A DNA stretch of 64,000 nucleotides from Colocasia esculenta (taxonomy: Eukaryota; Streptophyta; Magnoliopsida; Alismatales; Araceae): the NCBI GenBank assembly GCA_014218235.1, contig CM024753.1, forward strand, positions 181,450,348 through 181,514,347, written 5' to 3'. Positions 54,445-64,000 of the stretch are shown here, one piece after another (positions within the stretch are counted from its first letter, which is position 1; every line of letters starts with the position of its first letter). The notes below the pieces were generated by a model, which saw only the letters and a program-made list of their open reading frames with translations, made no database searches and was not told the DNA's origin. Both the position numbers and the translations under genes were made by a program.

Positions 54445-57400
54445 ATGAACATCGTCAAGGGGGTTGCTGATCTTCTCCGTAGATCTACTGGCACCCAAGC
54501 TGGGGAGGGTTCTCAATGGGGACAGGGGGATAGATTTTCTGCTCCCTCGACAAGAATCTGCTTCGGGTTTGTTCCTATGAACTTTACTTATTCCCTGCAT
54601 TTCTCTTTAGTTGGTTATCCAAACGATATTTAGTGAGAACATTAATCAAGTTAATTATGAGCCTAGAGATGACTAATTTTTTTCTGATCAAAATCCTTCT
54701 GGATCACAAAAGACACAACACAAAATGATCAAATCACGAGACCTGCTCGGGAGGCACAAGATGGACATGAAAAAAGATTATTTCGAGTGTGGGTCAGCTC
54801 CTGTTTGTACAAACTCATAACTCATCTATATAGAAATGGTGTAGGACTCTTCTCTTTCCAATCATAAAATATCATTAGAAAAATCAGAAAATTTTCAATG
54901 GTTAAGAGTTACTCAGAGATGGACACATTTCTTTACCCTAAAAAAAGAAATGTGTCCATTGCATAGGAATAGAAAGTTAAAACACGTGTATGGGAGCATG
55001 CTACTCTTGATCTAATGATGGGAATCCCCTCACTGGTTCCTGCTTCCAGTGAAGGTGGGACCATTTGGAGGCTTTTAGGAGTAATCTGTAGGATGAAGAG
55101 ATAGAACACCCGCTGGTCTCTTGTGCCTTCTAGGCTGAGTATGCACTACACCCTAGAAGGTTGAAGTGGGAGAAGGATGTCTGGTTCCTTATGAAATCAA
55201 CATAGAAAATGATGGGAGATGGAGGTAAGGACATGGAAAGTTTTTTTATTTTAAAGAAAAGGAGAGTCAAACTTACATGACCTGCAAGTAACCCACTCAA
55301 TGTTAATTTTTTGCTTGGAAAGTCACTCATGGATGGTTGCCAACATGTGATCACCTCAAGATTAACACACAATCAGATTTGCATGACAACATATAATGTT
55401 TCCTCAACTTTGCGAATTGGTGTTACAGCCAAATGAATGGAAAAAAAATCTACAGGCTATTCATCTTAGATTGATAATTAAAAAACCACCTACCCCTGAT
55501 CAAGCCTGAATCTCCAGGAGCCCAAAACATGGGCAGGTTTAACTTCTCTCTGATAGTGTGCCCCTCTTCCATGCTCAGCAAAGTTTGTAAAGGAACCCAC
55601 ATGGTATGCAGATGGTATGCAGATTGGTTTCTACCCTGCCTTTATGGACACAGTGGGAGTTGATACCATGACCCCGCAGGTGTTTGTGAAGTGCCTATCC
55701 AACTCTCCACCCACAATGGAGTTAAACAGCATGCAGTACAACAGCCTGCATAAACTAATGCACTTATGATATGATTATTAGATGGCAACTGTGGACATTC
55801 ATGCATTTTTGACATCTAATTATTTAGGCCCTCCATCAGTAATCAGGTCCTAAGAAGCATTGAAAATTGATATTGGGGATAAGGGATAATACTTCTGCAT
55901 CATTTTCATTCTGTGGTGAAGAGGTCCAAGATAATCATGTGTCAGTTTTCACTGAATGTTGGGTTCTAGTGCTTATGAGGCCCCGGCCCTTATCCATGAG
56001 GTGCCTTTTGAAGGGCAAAGACATGGAATCCCTGGATTAAAGCACACATACTTCATGTGGACTAGTCCGTGACTGCAACAGAAAGTGCCATCTAGACGCC
56101 TCCTCACCCCCTCCCCCACCTCCCCCCCCACATACATTGCATCCAGAATCACCTTCAGTGGGGGGCCTAGGTTCCATGGGCAGGAGGACTAGATAGTCCA
56201 ACATAGTTGCAAGTGAAGGAGTCTGGTGCCTACAAAGTCAGAGTATTCTTCCAATGTGTTAAAGAATAAAAGCATAACCCATGCATCTATGGGAACTCCC
56301 TTATAACTCGTGCATTAGTCCCATATTTTTCAATAGGTTTGCTACATCCTATGAGTTGAATGACCAAGATTATCCCTATGACCTGTGTTATTAGAAGCGG
56401 CCTCGGGGGTCGCCTCGGTGACAAGGTGAGGCGCTGTTTTGGTGCGTTGTGTTGGCCAGGAGTGCTGAGGCAATTGCTTCAGTTGTATCTGAAGTTGCTT
56501 CGGGTGACTCAGTGTGCGTCAGAGCCTCTGCCTATTGGGACTGGACTGGACCGGACCAGACCAGATGGATGTGTGGTAAGATTAAGAAAGATAAGATTAG
56601 GAATGAGCACTTCTGTGAGGACTTGGGGATAGCTCCAATTGATAGTAAAATGAGAGGAAATAGACTCTGGTGGTTTGGACATGTGCACCATCTCCCTAAC
56701 TCGACCTCGGTTAAAAGATGTGACCAAATCTTAGTGGATACTAGTAGAGAGCTCAGGGAAGGCCTAAAATGAGATGGTGCGATGTTATTTGGAAGGACAT
56801 TGGCTTCTTGGGTTTAAACACGAATGTAGCTCTTGATAGAAACTTTGGCGGAATAGGATTCATGCAGCCGACCCCAAGTAATGGGATAAGGTTCTGATGA
56901 TGATGAGTCTTGTTGGCATGAGATAATGCCTTAATTCTTAAGAGAGTCTTGTCGCTTCCTCTCCTTGATGAAGCAGATATTGGCAATAATAGATGCCTTC
57001 ACAGAGTGCAAGGTTGGTTGATCTAGATTGGCATTGGTGGATCCTGAGTGGGTTTAGTGGCAATCGGAATGTGGCCCTTAAAAATGATCCTGGCTAGAAA
57101 AAAAAGTGAAAAGGAGAAAGCAACATAAACAGTCTTACTTCGATGAATCCTTAAAGCTGATCCAAATCAGTAAATTAGGGGTAGAAAAAGAAAATAAGCC
57201 AGAATTGATCTGACTTAGGCAAATTCAGTTGCCAGATTAGAAATGGATATTTGGCCAATGTATGGTTCAATTAGCAAAGAGATGTAATTTTATTAAAATA
57301 ACAACTCTTTTTCAGTTATGTGTTTGTATAGATTGCATTTTCTTGCTTATAATAATATCTTGTTCTGATGAAGCAGTGATTTTATTTTTGATTTCATGCT

Positions 57401-59505
57401 AATTTGCTTCTGCTTGGCTGGCTGACCCAAACCAAAAGATTGGGTATGGGTATACCCTATCCCATCTAAATTCCTTGATGCTTGTCTGCTAAGAACATTA
57501 TTCATTGTTTTTCCACTCGAAGTTGCTAAGAAAAAGAGTCAGACAAAAGGTTCATTTTGCGTATGTCATAGCTTGCATAATATGTAACCCTTTTCTCTCA
57601 AAGATTCACCTAAAGATGTAGATGGAATTAAACTACAAAATAAGTTTCCAAGTTCCTTGCCTTAACTCAATAAGTTGTGAATTGGAGTTCAGTTCTCTTC
57701 TTGTGACTTCTGGCTAGAAAGCTTTAGCTAGTGTGAGAAGTGCTAATGAGTAACTTGTTTTCTCTAAAATACTTTATTGACATTTTTCTCCAAAGACATT
57801 ATTTTGTCAACATTATTCTTAACGATATGAAACATCTGCTTTATGGTTGGTTTACATGATGGCCAACTCCTAGGGACTTGAATAAAGTTGAATGTTGCAG
57901 TTGATCGATTTTATTGTTCATCTGCAGCTTGCATAATCTCCTTACATTTTTTAGTGTTTCAGTTTCTCTTGAAGTCATTTTTGATAATGTCCAGTAAAAT
58001 CTGCAATTATAGAATGGGTTTAACCCTAATTCTCCTTTAGTGATGAGGACAAATGTCATAGCAGGTGAACCTCATAGGAAAAACAATACTGTTTCTATGC
58101 AGTGAAATATAATCATGGTGTCTATTGACTGAATGGAGCATCTGGCATATATTTTAAATTGTCCACTTATGGATGCCACCTATTCTTTTTTGGATACATT
58201 ATTTAAGTGATGAACACATTATTCATTCTCTTCTCCTTCTACAGGGATGTTGGTGAGGAGGCAGTCTTGAAATCACTATGGCAAAGATATGTGAACGCCA
58301 TTGATAAGGTACTCTATATAATTCATGAGAATTATGCTTGCCATCTGTGCTTGTTATTGTTTCTTTGATGGTCTTTTTGTTTTGATGCATGCTCTCTCTG
58401 TATGGTCTTTGTAAGTCTTCTAAACAGCAAATCCTTGTAGACTAATTATTTGACCACTGATCACCTCTGGTAGATGTTTCCTTATGTGGTAATCTACATG
58501 TTTTGTATTATGTTGCTCTGGTTATAAATATGCCATATTTCATTGGTATGAGAATATCTTGTTAATGAGTTGGCCTTTATGGTTACAAGTTCTTTTGTGT
58601 TGTTTCAAGGACTGTACCCTTGGTTAACTGTGTCTTGTGTTTTTCTCTCCTCTTCCTAGCTCGCCCAGACATACACAAGGTGGAGGCCCACCTTATTGGG
58701 GCCTAAAAAGCCCCCCAAGGCAGTGCCTGCCCGCCTGGTCGCCTTGGGTCCATATGGGTCCCAATAAGGTCTGCCACCCAACCATTGCTGCCTTTCACCA
58801 TCGTCGCCATCTCCTCCAGCCGCCACTGCCACTAAACAATTTTCAGACTCTCACGTTCTCTCTCTCTACATCTGTTAAGTTGTCTTGTATTGCACCTAAT
58901 TCTATGACCCTGAGTTACACCCCTCACTTTTCACTGCAAATTAAAATTTCCATTCTGGGGGCTCTGCCCCACGAACCCCCGCAAGGGGTGCTGCTTCCTT
59001 GACCCCCGCGACCTGACCATGCAGGTTGATTCATGTATTAGAGGATGGGCATGTGAAAGTTCAGTCTTTACACTCCAACAAAGCTCACAAGGGTCTTCAA
59101 CCCCATAATTAAATATTGCTGTGATATCATAGTTCAATATTATATTTAATTATATGCAGTTGATACATTTTATTTACTATTTTTCAGTTTTTAATATTGA
59201 ATTCTGCATGTGTTATGTTTATATATCTTATCATTGTATATGTTTATACATCTACATGTATGATGTATCTATGTGTGTGTGTGTATATCATGGATGGCAG
59301 AGTCGGCCGACTCGGAGCGGAGTCGGCTGACTCTGAGTTGGGTCGGCCCCTGGCGACCCGACTTGGGGGGGGGGGGGGGACACCCACCCACCCACAAGAC
59401 AAGCTTTGCAAAGTCTACTGTCTGACTCAGCCCGACTCCGACCCGACTCGGGGTCGGGATTGGCTGGGGCCGACCCAGCCACCTGACCCGACTCTGCCAT
59501 CCTTG

Positions 59506-59559
<54 letters not shown>

Positions 59560-62500
59560 CCACCCACCCTGGATTTAAAGAGGCACCAAGGTGTTGCCTA
59601 GGTGATGCCTAAACGTGTGCTTTGTCACCTAAGCGCTTAGGACCTCAAATATGCCTTGGGTCGGCTTGACAACTATGATCTAGGTATACCCTTGAAGGCT
59701 TCTGACTGGATACTTACTGTCCCAGCCTGGTGCTGGCCTTCTGCTACCTGATTAAACCATTGTGAATAACCAACCACTGCTTCCTTTTTTGGAAAAGTGG
59801 CAATACAAAAGTTAATGAATAATAAAAATCAGGGAAGAAGAAGTATGATTTCATTATACAGTTAGATGTTGCATAAGATATATAAAACAGACCATATATT
59901 TAAGTGTTATCTGAATTTGCTGTTACTCTATTTCTAATCTCTTTTATCTTGTGCTTTTATTTTGATTCGATTCAGATGGAAAAGAGAAAGTGGTTGCAAG
60001 TTTTTCTGATGCAGTTTATTCAAACATACAAGAACTGGGAGCCGGATAAGGACAGTCTATCAGACTCAATGCCCACCCATCCTTCTTCAGAATATGCATC
60101 TGGATTCCAGGGAGTAGTTATTGGGTGTTCGGCTGGGCATCCTTCTGAAGTTATCCTTATTCTGATTCAAGAATTAACTCGGATAACTGCCCTCATAACC
60201 GATAGTAAGTGAAATTTGGATTATCCTTTGACTTCTGAGAAAATATGGTGTTTTCTTTCCTTTTATATCTTATTGCTTGGGGAGCTTTTATGTGCTTCAA
60301 GATGCTGAATCCAGCTTAGTGTGTACACAGTATTTCCTACCTAGACAGCACCTTATTTTGTCTTTGTTAGTTTCCTGCTGCTTCTATTTTATTTTGATCT
60401 TGACATTTTTTATGTATATGAAATTTATCAACAAGTGAAAGGGAGACAATTATTTGCTCTACTATAGTTACACTTGTCATCTTTTTTACTTTCTTATGAT
60501 GATGCAACCAAAATATGCGACAAGTTGAGGGAACTAGATTTGTCACTGCTTATTATTCTCCCTTGATGTCTCATGACATTGCTATGCGCCCATGCCATTC
60601 AGAGTAAATTAATGCAATTCTTAGGTATATAATGAAAGCATCTTTATCCTTTTTATGCAATTCAGTTCACTAAATAAAGTTAGTATTGTGTTTGCATTGT
60701 TCCTCCTTTGTGCACACTGCACACTCACTTATTAGACAGAAAAGTAAATTGTTAGAACCAAATGTGGAAACTCTGTGCCTGGCTTGATGGTCATGAGTGT
60801 ACATGTGTTTTCTGCAACATAATAAGGGAGAAAATGTTAACTTGATCCTTCACTGAAGCTTGAGAAATATAAACGCTCATATAAATTCAGGTGAGAGCTG
60901 ATATTGAGATTATTTTTCTATTCTGTTATAGGCAGATATGTTTTCAGCTGAGGTGTTTCAACTTCTTACTCAGACATGGTTTATGGGGTTCATATATATG
61001 GACATTGGCGATGTCTGAGGTCCATGATCCTGGGGAGTCTTATAAATTTAGATGTTCAGCTACCTGTCCATTTTGGACATGCGAATCTTATCATCAAGGA
61101 CACTGATAGGCACAAAATCTGAAAATTTTCAGGAAATCAACTGCTTCATTGTTCAGAACTCTTGAACATGTTTTAATCGTATATATTTGGCATACACGAG
61201 TTAATGTATGTATATCTACATACACAATCTATACATCTCCTCTGTTCTTCTTATGTCTTATTTTAAATCATTGCTGTCTCCGGCATATGTTTTTTCTTGA
61301 AATGTGGATAGTACCACAAGTATATTAATGAAAAGAGAGAATGAATGTACAAGTATAGGCCAAAAGGAAAAAGCCCAAAAACAACACTGACCGCCTATGC
61401 ATCACAAAGCCACACCAAGATGGGATGGCGACCACTATGCCCCCGACAAAGCAAAAAGTGAAGAATTGGATTGGTTCACACTTCACATTACAACAATCGC
61501 AGCCCATTCCTTAACTTTATAACAAATCCCAACAAAGAGCCTCTTCATCCTGAGCAACTCTCGTAAATATCCGCTTGTTCCTCTCTCTCCAAATCATCCA
61601 TAAGGTAGCATGAGGAATGAGCCACTAGAATGTTCTATCGCCTTTGGAACGCTCAATCAACTGCCGGACCTCCACGTGATGCCTGAAGACGCAATGAGTC
61701 CTCTCAGCCACCTCTCTCCAGAGTCCTTGAGTATAGGAGCAACCAGCAAAAAGATGGTCTAGAGTCTCATCCTCCTCCCCACACAAGGTGCATGTGGTCT
61801 GAATCTGTGGCAAAAACCGGTGCAACCTAGCCCGTATGGGTAGTCTCCCAATAGAGATTCTCCAAAACAGAACTTTCACCTTCAAAGAATCCTAGGCTTC
61901 CAAACCTGATCATGTAGGCCATGGTGAGCCCCTCCATCAGAAATGATGTGATTTGCCAAACTGACCGAGAAACAACCTCCCTTCTCCCACTGCCACATCC
62001 AACCATCCTTACTGTCTGAGAGGTGGACATGAGATAAGAGGGAGAGCAGATCCTGGAGCTGAAGTGTCTCATCCTGCTATAGATCCCTCCTGGAAATTGG
62101 CGACCACACCCTGCCTGGCAGAGTAGAGTCGGTGATCTGGGAAACAGAGACAAGAGGATCCACTGCCAAGTGGAAAAGGCTGGGGAACAGAAGACTGAAG
62201 GAAAGGTCTCCCCACCACCTGTCCTTCCAAAAAAGAGCCTTGTACCCCTTCCCCAGCCGAACCCTGGCACCTGAGGAGAGAACATCCCTGCACAAGAAAA
62301 TATCCAGCTAGAGCGGGGAAGTACTGGTCCGCGGAGAGGGAAGAAGGTCCCAGACTCTAGATCTCCCAAAATATCTCTGCCTGATGATACTTTGCACCCA
62401 TCTTTATGCACTGAAAATCATAGTCCAAGTTGTATGAAATGGATGTGGCTTACTAGGAACAGGGGACAAAGAACATGCAAGGAAATATATATTCTTAGAT

Positions 62501-62801
62501 CTTAGACAGAACCTTTGAAAACATGGTTCATAAACTGGAATAAATGTTGCTCTGTCCTGTTTTATTTCTAAATAATTGCAGCACTTCAACCTTACTGAAT
62601 ATCATCATTATAGTTCAGCTAATTATATTATTCGTTTTATACTAGTGAACAGCAGTTCTACAGATTCCAGTGCTGATCTGAGCTTCAGCATCGAAGGGTT
62701 GTATATCTTGAATTCTTTTGATATCATAACTCGCTCAATTCACAATTGCAGAGTATTTAGTTACTATGGGGGTGTTCAGAAGGTCATTGCACTATTAAAA
62801 G
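54445..62801 (+). CDS. BCHB: BEACH-domain protein B-like gene, first four coding exons (5' partial gene)
   Basis: Exon 1 is 54445-54566 (MNIVKGVADLLRRSTG), exon 2 58245-58308 (EEAVLKSLWQRYVNAIDK), exon 3 59976-60204 (EKRKWLQVFLMQFIQTYKNW, VVIGCSAGHPSEVILILI) and exon 4 62646-62801 (RSIHNCRVFSYYGGVQK). Splice sites are GT-AG, the phases join, and about 190 residues result. The N-terminus and these segments match what I know of plant BEACH-domain protein B, a very large protein whose BEACH and WD40 domains lie at the C-terminus, far beyond this window. Such proteins are linked to membrane traffic and vacuolar transport. The acceptor of exon 4 (ACTAG at 62645) is chosen to keep frame and is less sure. 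Introns of 3.7, 1.7 and 2.4 kb carry transposon fragments. No disruption of the coding exons is seen. Confidence 0.82.
54567..58244 (+). other. BCHB intron 1
   Basis: 3678 bases between GTTTGT and TTCTACAG. A LINE 3' fragment lies at about 56565-56905. No gene or complete element is recognised elsewhere in it. Confidence 0.65.
56565..56905 (+). mobile_element. LINE-type retrotransposon 3' fragment
   Basis: Translated pieces read KDKIRNEHFCEDLGIAP, RLWWFGHVHHLP and (after a frameshift) ALDRNFWRNRIHAADP, the conserved C-terminal end of plant LINE reverse-transcriptase ORFs. It ends in an ATG-rich tail (GATGATGATGAG). It is 5' truncated, frameshifted and non-functional, and in the same orientation as BCHB. 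Confidence 0.75.
59289..59505. mobile_element. Small TIR element (MITE, hAT-like) in a microsatellite
   Basis: The inverted ends are GGATGGCAGAGTCGG (59292-59306) and its complement CCGACTCTGCCATCC (59488-59502), within about 217 bases. The interior repeats AGTCGG/CGACTC words and holds a G run of about 16 bases near 59366. The flanks are GT/AT microsatellite on both sides, so the target duplication cannot be fixed. Confidence 0.65.
59512..59560. repeat. (TA)n(CA)n microsatellite
   Basis: About 15 TA units followed by CA units and CCCA repeats. A matching GT/AT tract stands on the left of the small TIR element at 59270-59288. Confidence 0.9.
60205..62645 (+). other. BCHB intron 3
   Basis: 2441 bases from GTAAGT to ACTAG. 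It contains an antisense LINE fragment (about 61290-62412); the remainder shows no recognised gene. Confidence 0.6.
61290..62412 (-). mobile_element. LINE (L1-type) 3' fragment in antisense
   Basis: Minus-strand frames read RVRLGKGYKALFWKDRWWGD (about 62255-62190) and then KVKVLFWRISIGRLPIRARL with CTLCGEEDETLDHLFAGC (about 61880-61720). The latter is the zinc-binding reverse-transcriptase tail (zf-RVT) of plant L1 elements. The frames are shifted relative to each other and contain stops. A short A-rich end lies near 61295. It is 5' truncated and dead. Confidence 0.75.
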
Positions 62802-64000
62802 GTAGTCCTCCTATTTTTCATTCTCTTTTATTTTACTCATACCACAGTGACCTTCAACCTTTTCCTTTTCTCTTTTTGTTTGACAACTTTTTATGTGTGT
62901 CAATGTTGATTATCTTTTCACAAGCATCAAGAATGATTCTCATGGTTGATGAAAAATGTTCTTTTTTAACAATTTTTTTTGGCAAGTTTTTTTTCTTCTT
63001 TTTTTTAACAATTAGTGAGTGCTGCTATTGTACTGTCTAACTTATAGAACTAGTGCTTTGGATATCTTTGGACCACTTCTTAAGCCTTACTTTTGCATGT
63101 TTTGAAATGCTCATGGATCATCATTCCTTGGCACTTACCACAACCATCATCATTGGAGCCTTATCCATTTATTTGATTTGCCTTTATGAATCCTGCCCTG
63201 CCATTTCAATCTATCTGAAGTTTTTCTTAAAAAAAGTGGAGTATACCACCAATTTAATGAATTAAACAGAGGAAGCACAGTTGAAAGATGAGGAGAGGAT
63301 CCTCAACCTAAAGGAAGAAAAGTACAAATACCAAGCAACTATGCTGTTTCTCCTAATCTACTTCCCACTATGAGGAGATAACTCTAACAACAATTCTTTT
63401 AATGTCTTCTATGCTCAACACTCAGTGTCATATAATGTACCTGGTCTTATGGTGGTTCAATAATTGTATGAAACCATTCTTTTGAACTTTGAGGAGTCTT
63501 GTCAATCACAAAGTTCTCTAGGTGCATGCCTTTGTGGTCTCATACAATAATCCACATTGGTGCATGTACTAAGCTGGCTGCCCTTCAACTCCCCTTAGAT
63601 GTCTCAGTTCTTTTGTTCAAATTCAAGGTATCCAAAGTTACTGATTTTATTAACAACATGATCATGAACTGTAGTTGCATCCTTTTGGTCTACACTTAGG
63701 TTACTAATATAATTGATGAAAGGTTAGTTACATATATACCCCTGAAATGGACCAAAATGACACACATACCCCTAAATTCTTAACCTCATCAGTTATACCT
63801 CGTATTTGAGTGTATTGTATCATATATATAACCTTGCCATTGCCCGTTAGGTTCCGTCAGTTGAGCCTAACTATGGTTATGGGACGGAAATGACTTAACT
63901 CATCTTCAACTTTAAATCTCTTGTAAATATTGAAAATACCATGTCAGCTATGAGTTGCAAGTAGACATCCACATGGTGATGGCCCCACCTCTAGAGAGAG
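62802..64000 (+). other. Start of BCHB intron 4, no exon recognised
   Basis: The next BCHB exon should continue after the YYGG segment, but no matching frame is seen before the window ends. The last 280 bases (about 63720-64000) carry repeated TACCCCT words and CCGTTAGGTTCCGTCAGTT, which look like part of a dispersed repeat without an identifiable end. Confidence 0.5.

Larger units (their letters stand above)
58309..59975 (+). other. BCHB intron 2
   Basis: 1667 bases. It holds a small TIR element (59289-59505) in a GT/AT microsatellite, and a short CCTAGG/CCTAAG-rich palindromic repeat at about 59580-59650. A CT- and GC-rich part at 58640-59010 has no recognised gene. Confidence 0.6.

Noticed and set aside
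56385..56564. Extension of the LINE fragment to the left
   Set aside because: The translation before the CGKIKKDK segment does not match LINE reverse transcriptase, and the sequence changes character.
63720..64000. Possible MITE or MULE end in the last 280 bases
   Set aside because: Repeated words are visible, but no inverted terminal repeat or target duplication can be paired within the window.

Overview
This is plant nuclear DNA, almost certainly from an angiosperm with a repeat-rich genome. The left 53 kb is one nested stack of LTR retrotransposons. The right 11 kb is the 5' part of an intron-rich host gene. No prokaryotic genes, rRNA, tRNA or CRISPR array was recognised.

Layout. (1) 1-2655: 3' end of an old minus-strand Ty3/gypsy chromovirus (called gypsy-3). 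Its LTR carries a non-autonomous hAT-type DNA transposon (72-1620). (2) 2655-15767 and 49540 to about 51640: a plus-strand Tat/Ogre-type Ty3/gypsy element. It has a 5' LTR, leader, gag-pro exon, a putative 664-base intron, and pol with two RNase H domains. A seven-exon gene of plant-mobile-domain plus coiled-coil type lies in antisense behind pol. (3) 15768-49539: a minus-strand Sirevirus-type Ty1/copia element inserted into exon 4 of that antisense gene (target duplication ctttg). (4) Three insertions inside the Sirevirus: gypsy-1 (26680-36096, plus) and gypsy-2 (36490-44907, minus), both in its gag gene, and a solo LTR of the gypsy-1 family (45442-47764) in its 5' LTR. (5) About 51640-52515: the truncated Ogre end fused to a gypsy-3 LTR copy, set within a fragment of another LTR (52516-52950). 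(6) 52951-64000: a short intergenic stretch, then the first four coding exons of a BEACH-domain protein B (BCHB)-like gene. Its introns hold LINE fragments and a small TIR element.

Relative age follows from nesting: gypsy-3 first (its LTR copies differ by about 5% by eye), then Ogre, then Sirevirus, then gypsy-1 and gypsy-2 (about 2% between their own LTRs). Nearly every nonsense codon is explained by C-to-T change at CAG, CAA or CGA, as expected for methylated, silenced elements.

The least explained signal is a recurring 28-base dyad: two 12-base imperfectly palindromic arms around a 4-base centre, usually with CG at arm positions 6-7. It occurs in arrays in the LTRs or leaders of gypsy-1, gypsy-2, gypsy-3, Ogre, the solo LTR and the fourth LTR. 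The arm sequences differ between families but the geometry is kept. The second notable signal is the antisense gene, whose six introns all have good splice sites and are all phase 0. All comparisons and counts were made by eye.
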